DNA of 64,000 nucleotides from the NCBI GenBank assembly GCA_004346725.1, contig SMDE01000002.1, positions 1-64,000 of the forward strand. The letters are read 5' to 3'. Source of the stretch: Phytobacter diazotrophicus. Its GTDB lineage: Bacteria; Pseudomonadota; Gammaproteobacteria; Enterobacterales; Enterobacteriaceae. The notes under the pieces are model-generated. The model was not told where the DNA came from, did not search any database, and worked only from the letters and a program-made list of their open reading frames with translations. The position numbers and the translations under genes were made by a program. Below, one piece after another: positions 20,305 to 32,357 of the stretch; the stretch's first letter is position 1; the number at the start of each line of letters is the position of its first letter.

Positions 20305-20892
20305 TTGAAAACGGCAAATTTTTCCGAACTGATAAAGATAGCCGCTCTGCAGCTTTTCAGAGAAAAGGGATTCAGCAATGTTTCCACGCGTGATTTAACA
20401 CAAAAACTTAATATTTCCAGAAGCCACATTTATCATTATTACCGCGACTGGGAAACGTTAAAAAAAGCGACTGTTGAATATATGTTTGACGGTGATATAC
20501 AAGAGTGCAAGGAAACCCTGAAAGCCTCGCCAGGGATGAGCGCTACCGACAGAGTTAAGCTCTATATCAGTACGCTATTACCTGATGCCCCCTCCGCACA
20601 CTGGCTGCTCTACCTTGAACTCTGGCCGATGGCTGCGCGTGATGCTGATTATGCTACCCTGGTGCATAATCAATCTCTTCAATGGATCAATATTCTTGAA
20701 GACATCATCGGCTATGGCCTTGATGAAGGCGAATTCCTTTCAGTAAACGCCTCTGTATCAGCCAGACAAATAAATGCATTAATAGATGGATATTCCAGTA
20801 TGCTGATCCTCGACTATTCAGAGAACAAGAGAAGTAATTTTCTTGATGAAATATCTGAGCTTTCTTTTAAAATCCTTGGAAAATTCTCCTGA
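20305..20892 (+). CDS. TetR-family transcriptional regulator
   Basis: Residues 8-55 are the TetR helix-turn-helix (IAALQLFREKGFSNVSTRDL, then LNISRSHIYHYYRDWETL). The rest is a helical ligand domain with the TetR_C shape. The start is a TTG at 20305, with AAGG at 20293-20296 at good distance and no ATG nearby. A -10-like TATAAT lies about 35 bases upstream. It is convergent with the BPL-N gene and has no divergent partner, so its target is open. Confidence 0.85.
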   Translation: MKTANFSELIKIAALQLFREKGFSNVSTRDLTQKLNISRSHIYHYYRDWETLKKATVEYMFDGDIQECKETLKASPGMSATDRVKLYISTLLPDAPSAHWLLYLELWPMAARDADYATLVHNQSLQWINILEDIIGYGLDEGEFLSVNASVSARQINALIDGYSSMLILDYSENKRSNFLDEISELSFKILGKFS

Positions 20893-20918
20893 GCACGTAT
20901 GAAAACGTGCTGTACAAA

Positions 20919-21695
20919 TTAGTTCTTTTTTATACCAAAATAGCCAAGAATTCGCTGCATCTTACTTTCCGCTGTAGTATTACCTACAGCGGCAGTGTCT
21001 ATCCAGGTCTCATCGGCTTCGGGATGCGGCCCTGATAATATGACGTTTCCTTTGCCATATTTATAACTGGCGATGGCTATATCTCCATTCTCGTAATACG
21101 CGATCGCCTGGAACCCATTGCCTGAGGTGGTGTTGTTGAGATAGGGGCCATCCTGGAAGTAAAAAGCTTCTTGCTTATTATTCCATTTGATTTGTAGGGT
21201 GTAATCTCCCTCATCCCTGGCACGTGAATCAGGTCTTCCCACTTCTGATTCAAGAGGGGCGTCAATGAGCCCTATCCAGTCTTTATCGGCAAGATAGGCC
21301 CCCATGCAAATACCAATAAAATCTTTGCCATTTTTCACGAATTGACGAATAGCCTCAGCACCTTCATCGCCAATAACCTCATAAGAACCAGGAATATCCT
21401 GACCGCCGCCAGGCTGAATATAGATATCAAACTTCTTTAGCGTTTGCTCATTGAGTTTTAGCTTTTCTTTTTCACCCACATAAGAAATATGCAGTGGCAA
21501 ACCAGTGCCGATAAGAGATTTAACAACCATTTCGGAACACCCCGGACATCCAGCCTGGCCCCGATAAACGGCGACATTATAACTCTTTGACGTAGCAGCA
21601 TTTGCTAAGGTCGGTGCGGTGAGAATAGCGAAAGCAAATGCCACGATTAACCTATTTGTTTTCTTTAACTTCGTTGTCTGGAAAAAATGTGACAT
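20919..21695 (-). CDS. Exported BPL-N / glutamine-amidotransferase-like protein
   Basis: The 258 residues have a signal peptide ending ALTLANA-type (LTAPTLANA, about residue 36). The mature part is a DJ-1/GATase1-like fold of the BPL-N kind: IYIQPGGGQDIPG and a nucleophile elbow FIGICMGAYL with its cysteine. A CPGC pair sits near the mature N-terminus (GQAGCPGCSEM). The domain resembles the N-terminal part of eukaryotic biotin ligases, but an exported version cannot act on cytosolic biotin, so its role is unknown; hydrolase or scaffold are both possible. The ATG at 21693-21695 has GGGGAG in front. Confidence 0.75.
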   Translation of the reverse strand: MSHFFQTTKLKKTNRLIVAFAFAILTAPTLANAATSKSYNVAVYRGQAGCPGCSEMVVKSLIGTGLPLHISYVGEKEKLKLNEQTLKKFDIYIQPGGGQDIPGSYEVIGDEGAEAIRQFVKNGKDFIGICMGAYLADKDWIGLIDAPLESEVGRPDSRARDEGDYTLQIKWNNKQEAFYFQDGPYLNNTTSGNGFQAIAYYENGDIAIASYKYGKGNVILSGPHPEADETWIDTAAVGNTTAESKMQRILGYFGIKKN

Positions 21696-22096
21696 AGCGG
21701 TATCTCCCCTGGTCATGGCGTGTTTTTTATTAATCCCTGAGAATGACTTTTACGCTACCTCAAAGGATTACGTTAAATTAGAGCAGTTGCTCAAATTTAT
21801 CTTTACCGTTGAGTTTGTCAACAGTTTTCGGGATCAATTGAAAAAGTCTTTCGTCATAAAAATGTAACCTAAATTATTTTGTTTATATTTTTTAAAGAGA
21901 TATAGATATACCAGCGAAAAGAGATGGCGTGCGGCTGGCCAGTCTGCGTCTCACCAGGGCATCGCGGCAGGATGCATTCCTAAAAGCACAGACGCTGCCC
22001 CTCTCTTTGGATATAAATCTCCTGAGGCAGCAATAAGTTATTTATCGGTACAATAAATTTGCTCAACAAGCCGCTACACAGAAAACCAGGCGTGTC
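21696..22096. other. Gap between the BPL-N gene and the monooxygenase gene
   Basis: About 400 bases with the BPL-N promoter region in an AT-rich stretch and a more GC-rich part near 21930-22000. No gene, RNA or clear terminator seen. Both flanking genes read leftwards. Confidence 0.4.
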
Positions 22097-23242
22097 TTAA
22101 CAACCGGGTAAATATGAAGCCATCAATTTTGCCATATTTTCCGCGCCGTTCATCGCAATGCTAAGTTGAAGATTACGTGCGCTTTCTTGTGCTGCGGCTC
22201 GTGCACGCGCGAACATTCTTGCCTCATAGCGCTTGATAGCCTCAGCAGGATTGTTACCCGACACTAACTCGCAGGCCAGTTCTGACGCATCGAGCATAGC
22301 CAGATTGGCGCCAGCACCCGCGAAGGGTGACATAAGATGTGCAGCATCCCCCAGCAGAGTAATAGTGGCATTATTTTCCCATTGGATCCCTACAGGAAGC
22401 ATATTAATGGGGCGCAGTAAAAATGCCCCTTCACTCGCCTGAATGAAATGTCTCAGCGCAGGGGCCCAGTCAGCGAAGAGGGTCTCCAGCGCCTCACGTG
22501 TTTCTGTCGGGCAGAGTGACTGGACATTTCTTTGATCGCTTTTTTCAGGTAATCGTAAAGCGATATACAGACGGATTTTATTATCGCCATTACGCTGCGC
22601 AATTAGCCCTTTATTGTCAGAAAGCGCCATAAAACTCCCCTTACCCACCATTGCAGAAATAACCGGGTATGCACTGTCTGGATTCAGTATTTCTGTTTCT
22701 ATAAAGCTTACACCTGAATAAAAAGGCTCCTCAGAGGTCAATAACGGGCGGATCCGCGAACCTGCGCCATCCGCGCCGACAAGATTATTTGCCTGGACCT
22801 GCATACCATTTTCAAAAAAAAGCGAATGGCTACCCTTTGTCGCAGGTTGCGTACTGACAAGACGATGATCCCAGCGTATGCGGTCTGGCTCCAGAGAATC
22901 AATTAACAGATCCCGCAGTTGCTTGCGGTCTATTTCCGGACGATCAAAATTATCTTCCGCAACCGACTCCTCCCAAAAACAGTGACCCGTTTTATCCACA
23001 ATGCGCATTTGCTGCCCTTCCGGCCTTGCAAGGGCGTGAAACTTTTCTTCTAAACCCGCCGCTTTTATCGCAACCTGCCCGGAATCAGCGTGTATATCCA
23101 GTGTCCCTCCCTGGTCACGTGCATAGCGTGATGCATCCCGTTCAAAGACCACAGCGTCTAAGCCGTTTTGTTGAAGAATGCGAGCCAGTGTCAGTCCACC
23201 AATGCCCCCACCGACAATGGCGATTTCATGCGATTCGGTCAT
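22097..23242 (-). CDS. FAD-dependent monooxygenase, Tet(X)-like
   Basis: A flavin hydroxylase of the p-hydroxybenzoate hydroxylase class, 381 residues. The Rossmann GxGxxG is in IVGGGIGGLTL (about residue 8), the DG motif in VGADGAGSRIR (about 155), and the GD flavin motif in LLGDAAHLMSPFAGAGAN (about 290). Tet(X), which inactivates tetracyclines, has the same plan (GGTLDIH, RPEIDRKQLR), but many relatives act on other aromatics, so drug resistance must not be assumed. The start at 23240-23242 has GAGGAAG in front. It is divergent from a MarR gene with two palindromic sites between. Confidence 0.85.
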   Translation of the reverse strand: MTESHEIAIVGGGIGGLTLARILQQNGLDAVVFERDASRYARDQGGTLDIHADSGQVAIKAAGLEEKFHALARPEGQQMRIVDKTGHCFWEESVAEDNFDRPEIDRKQLRDLLIDSLEPDRIRWDHRLVSTQPATKGSHSLFFENGMQVQANNLVGADGAGSRIRPLLTSEEPFYSGVSFIETEILNPDSAYPVISAMVGKGSFMALSDNKGLIAQRNGDNKIRLYIALRLPEKSDQRNVQSLCPTETREALETLFADWAPALRHFIQASEGAFLLRPINMLPVGIQWENNATITLLGDAAHLMSPFAGAGANLAMLDASELACELVSGNNPAEAIKRYEARMFARARAAAQESARNLQLSIAMNGAENMAKLMASYLPGC

Positions 23243-23407
23243 ACTGTCTTCCTCTTTATTCATTAAAATCAGACAAATAGTCAATGATTAAGAGAGTAAG
23301 GTCCTGGACGGACGCAAGATCTCCCGTTACTCAAGGCAAAGTGAGCATGGTCGAACCATAAATCCTTCGACGTTATGGTGACCGGGTACATCTTCGTGAT
23401 GGTTTAA

Positions 23408-23450
23408 GTTGACATATCAACCTTTACAGTGGCAGAGTTGATATGTCAAC
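23408..23450. promoter_or_regulatory. Twin MarR-type operators
   Basis: Two 14-base palindromes, GTTGACATATCAAC at 23408-23421 and GTTGATATGTCAAC at 23437-23450, lie 29 bases apart between the monooxygenase and the MarR gene. Each is the reverse of the other. Both fit the size and style of MarR-family sites. Confidence 0.75.
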
Positions 23451-23472
23451 TTTGCTTAACGATGGCTACCCT

Positions 23473-23916
23473 ATGAAAAAAGAAGATCTGACCCAAAGTG
23501 AAATGAATGCGTGGAGGGGGTTTCGCCGAATGGGCGAAGTGATTGCCTCTCGTATAGGCCGCGAAATAACACAAAAAACGGGATTATCATCCGCTGATTT
23601 TACGATCCTGATGCAACTCAGCATGAATGGCGGTAACCATCAGCGCCAGTGCGATATACAAACTTTCCTTGAATGGGATAAGACGCGTTTGTCTCATCAA
23701 TTGTCCCGCATGGAAACGCGAGGATTAATCGAGAAAAAAAGCGAGGGCGGGAATAGTTCATTTATCAGCATGACAGATAAAGGTCGTCTTCAGCTCTCCA
23801 TGGCTCAGCCCGTGCATCAAAACGGGATTTATGAACATTTTGCAAAATGGCTAAGCGAAGAAGACCTTGAAGCAATGATACGGATAGCAGATATTCTGCG
23901 TAATTCGTCGAAATAA
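23473..23916 (+). CDS. MarR-family transcriptional regulator
   Basis: A winged-helix protein of 147 residues: LSSADFTILMQLSMNGGNHQ, recognition part LEWDKTRLSHQLSRMETRGL and wing SFISMTDKGR. MarR proteins are dimers that leave DNA on binding phenolic ligands. I choose the ATG at 23473 because the in-frame ATG at 23443 lies inside the second operator palindrome and would put the operator in the coding region. Divergent position means it probably represses both itself and the monooxygenase. Confidence 0.88.
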   Translation: MKKEDLTQSEMNAWRGFRRMGEVIASRIGREITQKTGLSSADFTILMQLSMNGGNHQRQCDIQTFLEWDKTRLSHQLSRMETRGLIEKKSEGGNSSFISMTDKGRLQLSMAQPVHQNGIYEHFAKWLSEEDLEAMIRIADILRNSSK

Positions 23917-24147
23917 TAAAAGTTAAATACTCTCACTCTCTACCGGGGTTGATGGTTGCTGGTTTATCTGGCAAAAAAAGAAAACTATCTCCTTCCATGG
24001 AAATAGTGCGCGCGGATGATAAAAAAACACAGACCTGGCGTTAAATTTATAGTTTCAACCGACGACATCAGACATAATATTTGTGCCAGGATAGTCTCAA
24101 ACATACTTAAGCGATAAAATGAGATAATAATGACTATAGAGTGGCGA

Positions 24148-25680
24148 TTACTTTTTCTGCGGCCGTTTTAACAAAAACGCCATCGGTATGCACAACAGAA
24201 TCGATACCATCAACACTAAGTATGTTTCATTATAGGCCAATACAGACGACTGCTGCGCAATCATTTTTACCAGTTGAGCCGCCGATATGATATGACTATC
24301 CCCGGCCACGGAGGATCCTGCAAGCGCCTCGAACTTAGACTGAGCCACCGGAGAACTGGCATGTACTGATTCTCTGAGTACAGTATTATGGAATGCTTCT
24401 CTTCTGTCTAAAAATGTCCCTATTAGCGCAAGTCCTATTGCCCCACCTAAGTTACGCGCCATATTATATAAACCAGCGGCATCACCCGACTCTTCTTTTG
24501 TCACCGCCGCCATTGCCGCCTGGTTTAGTGGCATCATACAGAGCATTTGCGCGGTGCCGCGAACCAGTTGTGAAATGACAAAACTATCCCCTGAGCTTTG
24601 TATGCTAAGTGACGTATCCATAAAACAACTTATTGCAAATAGCACCAGGCCAGGAATAACGATCAGCCTGATATCCACCTTCGTCACCAGACGGGGCAGA
24701 ATATACATTAATAACAATGCGGGTATTCCGGCAAGCAACAATACGCCACCGGATTGCTCAGCATTATACCCTGCGATATGTGAAAGGAATTGCGGCACCA
24801 GGTAGGCAATGCCATAAAGCACAATCCCGGTAACGAATATAATGATGATGACAGAGGAGAAACTTTTATTTCTAAATAGCCTGAGGTTTAACACGGGTTT
24901 TTCAACATATATTTGCGACATGATAATCATCAACAAGCCTGTCACCGAAATCACGCTGAGCCTGCAAATCATTGTTGATTCAAACCAGTTTTCTCGCTGT
25001 CCTTCTTCCAGAATCGCTATCAATGTACTGAGGCCAAGCGCCAGACCCGCAATTCCTAACCAATCCGCTTTAACAAACTCATGCGATTTAATTTTCTCTG
25101 CAGGTAATCCGCAAAGTAGCATGACTAACATGACGAGACAGATTGGCCCATTAATAAAAAAACACCATGACCAGTTTGCATTTTCAGTAAGCCAGCCCCC
25201 CACAACGGGCCCCAACAATGGCCCCATAATGACTGTCAGGCCAAATGCAGTCATCCCGACCGGAAGTTGATGTAACGGTAAACGCGTTCGGACGATCGAT
25301 TGCGCGGTAGGGATCATGGCACCGCCACAGAACCCCTGCCCCACGCGGGCCGCAATCAAAAACGGCAAACTGGATGAAAAGCCACACAAAAAAGAGAAAA
25401 CAATAAACAGTGTTGCATTCATAACCAGCAAGTTACGTAGCCCAAGCCATTTTGTCAGCCATGCCACCAGCGGTACCATCACAATTTCGGACATCATATA
25501 GCCGGTGGTAATCCAGGTTCCTTCTGTTCCCGTAGCACCTACTGCGCCCTGAATTTGCGGTAAGGCCGAGTTAGTAATCGAGACATCGAGTGTCGCCATA
25601 AGGGCACCGGCCGCGCCTGCTGCAACAGCGATCCAGTCCGTCAGTGTTGCGTTATTTTTGGGTTTGATTTGCTCAGCCAT
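24148..25680 (-). CDS. EmrB/QacA-type multidrug efflux transporter (MFS, DHA2)
   Basis: A 510-residue major facilitator of the 14-segment drug:proton antiporter class. The first segment ends in LDVSITNSALPQI (motif D1 of the family) and motif C is in VIMGPLLGPVVGGWL. It pumps hydrophobic compounds across the inner membrane together with a fusion protein and an outer membrane channel (TolC, elsewhere). The ATG at 25678-25680 lies inside the end of the fusion-protein gene (8-base overlap), so the pair is coupled. Confidence 0.92.
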   Translation of the reverse strand: MAEQIKPKNNATLTDWIAVAAGAAGALMATLDVSITNSALPQIQGAVGATGTEGTWITTGYMMSEIVMVPLVAWLTKWLGLRNLLVMNATLFIVFSFLCGFSSSLPFLIAARVGQGFCGGAMIPTAQSIVRTRLPLHQLPVGMTAFGLTVIMGPLLGPVVGGWLTENANWSWCFFINGPICLVMLVMLLCGLPAEKIKSHEFVKADWLGIAGLALGLSTLIAILEEGQRENWFESTMICRLSVISVTGLLMIIMSQIYVEKPVLNLRLFRNKSFSSVIIIIFVTGIVLYGIAYLVPQFLSHIAGYNAEQSGGVLLLAGIPALLLMYILPRLVTKVDIRLIVIPGLVLFAISCFMDTSLSIQSSGDSFVISQLVRGTAQMLCMMPLNQAAMAAVTKEESGDAAGLYNMARNLGGAIGLALIGTFLDRREAFHNTVLRESVHASSPVAQSKFEALAGSSVAGDSHIISAAQLVKMIAQQSSVLAYNETYLVLMVSILLCIPMAFLLKRPQKK

Positions 25681-26779
25681 GATGTTGAGGTTCCTGGCGT
25701 GTATCAACTTCAACTCTTACTGACAGGCCTGCAATCACCGTTGATGGCATGTCTTGATTATCGAAACGAATTCGAACCGGAACCCGCTGCACAACTTTCG
25801 TGAAATTGCCGGTCGCATTTTCCGGTGGCAATAATGCGAATTCCGATCCGGTTGCAGGCGCAAGACTTTCAATATGGCCTGCAAAAGTTTTTCCGGGGAA
25901 AGCATCTATATGTAAACGTACGGGTTGATTGGGCTGCATGCGACCAACCTGGGTCTCTTTAAAGTTGGCAATAACGTAAATGCTTTTGGTTGGCACTATC
26001 GACATTAAACGTGAACCCGCCTGGATGTACTGGCCTGCTCTGACCCCCACATCTCCCACCGTTCCATCCTGCATACTTTGCAAAACAGTATCTTCTAAAT
26101 CCAGGTTGCTACTTTGCAGGTCGGCTTTGGCGCCCTGCAACTGGGCCTCGTAACCTTGTTCTTCGGCGTGACACTCGACAATTTTTGCCCGGGCGGCTTT
26201 TACTCCGGCGTCCAGGGCATGTAATTGCGCCCAGGCTTGTTGACGGGCGTTATCCCTGTCGGCAAGTTGCTGTGGTGTGGTCGCCCCTGTCTTTACCAGT
26301 GGTTGATAGCGAGCCCATTCATTTTCTGCATGTTGGGCGGCCAGGCGAGCGGCTTGTTGCTGCACATCGGCCTGGATGAGTTGCGCCTCCAGTTGTGCGA
26401 TTTGCGCCTGCACTTGTGCTTTGTCCGCTTCAAACCTGGCGATATCAGCTACTTTTTTATCGATCGCTGCGTGGCTATGGCGGCTATCAAGACGGAGCAG
26501 TGGCTCCCCTTTTCGTACCCCTTGATTATCCGTCACCAGGACTTCCTCAACATATCCGCCGATTTTTGATGAAATGGAGACACTGTCCGCTTTGATAAAA
26601 GCGTCATCGGTTTCTTCGATGTACCAACCGTTGACTATCCACCAGGTACAAATGCCAGCAAAAACAATAAAGGCAAGAAAGGCCATACGTAGAATGCCCC
26701 GTTTTCGGCCCACACCGCCTGTGCTGGCGTCCCCCTGGGCTAGAGAGGCAGGCGTTATCGCTGATGTTATCAATAGCAT
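25673..26779 (-). CDS. EmrA/HlyD-type membrane fusion protein
   Basis: The periplasmic adaptor of a tripartite efflux pump, 368 residues. One membrane anchor at about 30-50 (MAFLAFIVFAGICTWWIV) is followed by the typical TDDAFIKAD motif. Then come a split biotinyl-lipoyl domain (SISSKIGGYVEEVLV, near 70), a long coiled-coil hairpin (about 100-220, rich in Gln and Ala), and a beta-barrel domain. Encoded just upstream of its transporter and divergent from a TetR gene. Confidence 0.92.
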   Translation of the reverse strand: MLLITSAITPASLAQGDASTGGVGRKRGILRMAFLAFIVFAGICTWWIVNGWYIEETDDAFIKADSVSISSKIGGYVEEVLVTDNQGVRKGEPLLRLDSRHSHAAIDKKVADIARFEADKAQVQAQIAQLEAQLIQADVQQQAARLAAQHAENEWARYQPLVKTGATTPQQLADRDNARQQAWAQLHALDAGVKAARAKIVECHAEEQGYEAQLQGAKADLQSSNLDLEDTVLQSMQDGTVGDVGVRAGQYIQAGSRLMSIVPTKSIYVIANFKETQVGRMQPNQPVRLHIDAFPGKTFAGHIESLAPATGSEFALLPPENATGNFTKVVQRVPVRIRFDNQDMPSTVIAGLSVRVEVDTRQEPQHHG

Positions 26780-26902
26780 GGTAGTCTCCGATGTGTATCG
26801 ACCCGGCTTTCCAGATAAATGGATGTGAAAGAAAACAGTGAGTTAACAATAAAAATTGGGTTTATGATGGTGCCCATAATTGGTTTCAACCATTATTTTT
26901 AC

Positions 26903-26939
26903 TTGATATAAACTTTTATCGAGTATAAATTTATATCAA
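26903..26939. promoter_or_regulatory. Inverted repeat upstream of the TetR gene, candidate operator
   Basis: TTGATATAAA at 26903-26912 and TTTATATCAA at 26930-26939 are exact inverted copies in the gap between the pump operon and the divergent TetR gene. An inner TTTTATCGAGTATAAA adds partial symmetry. Position suits control of both promoters. Confidence 0.6.
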
Positions 26940-26988
26940 ATAAAAGATCAAGGGAGATTTGTCCGCTGATCGGTGAGAGAGGAAAACA

Positions 26989-27627
26989 ATGAAGGCAAAC
27001 AAACCGGAAGGGCTGAGAGAACAGAAGAAGAGACTTACCCGCCAACACATTTCAGATGAAGCCACTCAGCTTTTTATCCGCTATGGTTTTGATAACGTAA
27101 CCATTAGTGATATTGCGCAGGCGGCAAATGTATCGAAGATGACAGTGTCTAACTATTTTGTGCGTAAGGAAGAACTGTTGTTTGACCGCATGGGCGAGAT
27201 AACGGAATTACTGGAGGAAAGCCTTAAGAACCGTAACGAACGGTCCCCGCTCGCCAAATTGAAGGGGCTGACGGCTGAATTACTTGAGCAAAAACATAAA
27301 GTTTTTATGATTAACCAGAATGTCGTTAAATTTTGGCAGGTTGTTGCGGACAGCACAACGCTCAGCACCTTTGGTATTATGCAATTTGATATTATTTGCA
27401 AACAACTTGGAAAAATGTTGGCGTCAGATGCCGGGCAACCAGAGACGGACCCTACGGCGCATCTGCTCGCCACCATTATTATGAATACATGGCGTGTCGC
27501 ATACACTGAGGCGTTGTTCCGTCAAAAGATGAATATTGAGCAAACGGATATTGAGTTTCTTTTTGACATTACAGCTCGCGGATTTTGTGCTGCGGAAGCC
27601 GCAGCGAAGGGGACCCAATATCTATAA
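26989..27627 (+). CDS. TetR-family regulator of the divergent EmrAB-like pump
   Basis: The 212 residues carry a TetR helix-turn-helix (ATQLFIRYGFDNVTISDIAQ, then AANVSKMTVSNYF) and a C-terminal ligand domain. Divergence from a drug pump operon with an inverted repeat between them is the usual layout for a drug-responsive repressor. Start ATG at 26989 after GAGAGAGGAAAAC. Confidence 0.9.
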   Translation: MKANKPEGLREQKKRLTRQHISDEATQLFIRYGFDNVTISDIAQAANVSKMTVSNYFVRKEELLFDRMGEITELLEESLKNRNERSPLAKLKGLTAELLEQKHKVFMINQNVVKFWQVVADSTTLSTFGIMQFDIICKQLGKMLASDAGQPETDPTAHLLATIIMNTWRVAYTEALFRQKMNIEQTDIEFLFDITARGFCAAEAAAKGTQYL

Positions 27628-28018
27628 ACCAGTACGCTCTGTTTAAAACGCCTGGAAACCGGCCCGTAAGCATGCTGATAATGACTTTATCATTCACGGG
27701 CGTGCCAGCCATTCGAATGAAAGTGATTATCTGCCACATACCCGTGCTGCATTTCACATATGGCCTACAGCGCCTCGTTTAATGGCGACAAAGCTGCGGG
27801 TTTAGTCGCAATAACCATGCACGCCACGCCTGCACTGTGTCAGTCCCCCCTTATTTTATTGCAAAAAAAGCCCCTGCACGGATGCAGGGGAAAACTCATG
27901 TCAGAGCTTTTTTCTCACTAATTCGTGTTACATGAACGCCGCGAGTCTGAATAACGTAGATAAGTACGTGACCAGCCGAGCGCACAGGCAACGTGAAGCA
28001 TGACGGGTATCGTCGAAT
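27628..28018. other. Gap between TetR gene and budC
   Basis: About 390 bases with no supported gene between convergent units. The budC terminator lies at 27863-27890; the rest shows nothing I can name. Confidence 0.4.
27863..27890 (-). terminator. Terminator of the bud operon
   Basis: On the minus strand CCCCTGCA, loop TCCG, TGCAGGGG, then C and seven T. It lies about 130 bases beyond the budC stop. Confidence 0.85.
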
Positions 28019-30489
<2,471 letters not shown>

Positions 30490-30502
30490 GATGGTTCTCC
30501 TG

Positions 30503-31282
30503 TTAGTTTTCAACGGAACGGATAGCCGCATCCAGATTGCCAGGGTGAAGGTTGGCCTGTAAAAACGCGCTGTCGGCGGGCAGGTCAATCATCAGTTTGT
30601 GAATTTCACCGAAGGTGAGCACGCCATTCTCCAACTGGTAGTCGAGCAGGTGGCCCCCACCCTGGCGGTCATCGGTGATGAAATGTTCGTGATAACCGGC
30701 CACGTTAATACCCTGCATATGTTGCGGCGTGCGAAAGCCGACCAGCACCCCTTCACGCTGGTTAAAGCGAAATACCGGCTGGTCGTCCAGGACGTCGGTC
30801 ATCGCCCGGTAAGGCGGCTTCTGGCGCGGGACCGTGCGAGTGTGGGCGTGGCGGAAGTTGCCATCAATACGCAACGCGCAGAACAGGTTATCGGAAGGGA
30901 TCTGCTGGTCGATCGCGTCGTGGATCTGCTGACGGCTGACCGGCGTATCGAAGGTTTTGCGATACTGCGGCTGGAACCAGGTCATCACGGCGAACGGCGT
31001 TTTCTGCTCTGGTTTCGCGGCGCGGGCGCTACCGTCGGCGCGCAACTGGTACACCTGGCTGCTAAAGGCAATCAGTTCGCCGTCCAGTTCGTTAAAGGTG
31101 CCCAAACCAAAATCACCTTGTGCCAGCAAATCGGCGATGGTGGTGTTTCCCTCATATACGCCGCTTAACAGGGCGCTCATTAGCGATGTTTGATAGATCA
31201 CGCTGTCAGGGTGCCGGGCAGAGAACCCACGTACGGTCTCGCTCAGGCTGGCCTCACAGTCGCATGCCGATGAATGCATCAT
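30503..31282 (-). CDS. budA: Alpha-acetolactate decarboxylase BudA
   Basis: Decarboxylates acetolactate to (R)-acetoin, committing pyruvate to the neutral fermentation route. The 259 residues fit Klebsiella BudA. Zinc ligands lie in [15 protein letters not shown] and a conserved Glu in [10 protein letters not shown]. The ATG at 31280-31282 has GAGGA at good distance and is preferred over one 18 bases upstream. It is the first gene of the operon, divergent from budR over 105 bases. Confidence 0.97.
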   Translation of the reverse strand: MMHSSACDCEASLSETVRGFSARHPDSVIYQTSLMSALLSGVYEGNTTIADLLAQGDFGLGTFNELDGELIAFSSQVYQLRADGSARAAKPEQKTPFAVMTWFQPQYRKTFDTPVSRQQIHDAIDQQIPSDNLFCALRIDGNFRHAHTRTVPRQKPPYRAMTDVLDDQPVFRFNQREGVLVGFRTPQHMQGINVAGYHEHFITDDRQGGGHLLDYQLENGVLTFGEIHKLMIDLPADSAFLQANLHPGNLDAAIRSVEN

Positions 31283-31387
31283 TATGCTCGTCCTCTTCAA
31301 CTTTTTTTAGAAAGGTTAAATAAATGTTGACCCGATTCAGCCGGGAGTTCCAATATAGAAACCATGCTGGTTTGAGACGTTTTAGAT

Positions 31388-32269
31388 ATGGAACTTCGTT
31401 ATCTGCGGTATTTCGTCACGGTTGCACGCGAGAGACATTTCACTAAGGCGGCTAAAGCGCTGGGAATTTCGCAACCTCCCCTGAGCCAGCAAATCAAGCG
31501 GCTTGAGGAGGAAGTGGGTACACCGCTGTTCAGACGCCTGACGCGTGGCGTGGAGCTGACCGAAGCGGGAAAAGCCTTCTATGAAGACGCGTGTGAGATC
31601 CTGGCGTTGAGCGACATAGCAGTCGAAAAAGTTCGGGGTATTGCTCGTGGGCTCAACGGTAATCTGTCGATCGGGATTACCAGTTCAGACGCTTTTCATC
31701 CGATGATCTTCACGCTTATTCGCCATTTTCAGTTGCAGAACATGGCGGTGAAGATTCATCAACTGGAAGCCAACATGTCCTCTCTTACAACGATGCTGGC
31801 GGAGGGGGAACTGGACATTGCATTCGTCCGGCTGCCTTGTGAGAGCAGTAAAGCGTTCGAAGTAAAGATACTGGACCGGGAACCAATGGTGGTGGTACTG
31901 CATCGCGATCACCCTCTCGCAGCAAGCGGTTCGCTGTCGCTTGAGCAGCTCCGGGATACGCCAGTGGTTTTGTTCCCACAGGAGATTGCCCCGTGCTTAT
32001 ATGATCGCGTTTACTCCTGCTGCGCACGTTGCGGGATTGATATGCAAAACGCGCTACAGTGCTCACAGCTTTCGTCGTCCATCAGCATGGTGTCCGCAGG
32101 CAGCGGCTTTGCCCTGGTGCCGCAGTCGATGGTGGTCATTTCTCCGCCGAATGTTACTCATCATCCGCTTATCTCACCGACGCTCTATACCGAGATCGCG
32201 CTGTGCTGGCGACGTTTCGAACGCTCGCGAACGGTGAAACGCTTTTTGTCGATGCTGAGTGAGAAGTAA
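31388..32269 (+). CDS. budR: LysR-family regulator of the bud operon (BudR/AlsR type)
   Basis: Has the LysR winged helix (MELRYLRYFVTVARERHFTK, then GISQPPLSQQIKRLEEEVG) and a two-lobed effector domain, 293 residues. BudR in Klebsiella activates budABC in response to acetate, low pH and low oxygen. The divergent position next to budA supports the same role here. Confidence 0.93.
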   Translation: MELRYLRYFVTVARERHFTKAAKALGISQPPLSQQIKRLEEEVGTPLFRRLTRGVELTEAGKAFYEDACEILALSDIAVEKVRGIARGLNGNLSIGITSSDAFHPMIFTLIRHFQLQNMAVKIHQLEANMSSLTTMLAEGELDIAFVRLPCESSKAFEVKILDREPMVVVLHRDHPLAASGSLSLEQLRDTPVVLFPQEIAPCLYDRVYSCCARCGIDMQNALQCSQLSSSISMVSAGSGFALVPQSMVVISPPNVTHHPLISPTLYTEIALCWRRFERSRTVKRFLSMLSEK

Positions 32270-32357
32270 ACGCAGCGCGGTTATGCCCTGCTCTCTGAGG
32301 GACTTAAACGCAAGGGCAACGGCAATCTGAGTGAAGACGGTTTACCCAGGAAACAAC

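Noticed and set aside
23443-23472. Earlier ATG for the MarR gene
   Set aside because: It lies inside the second operator palindrome; the ATG at 23473 matches the family start better.
30490-30588. Upstream extension of budB
   Set aside because: It overlaps the end of budA and the GTG at 30487-30489 has the ribosome site and the family start.
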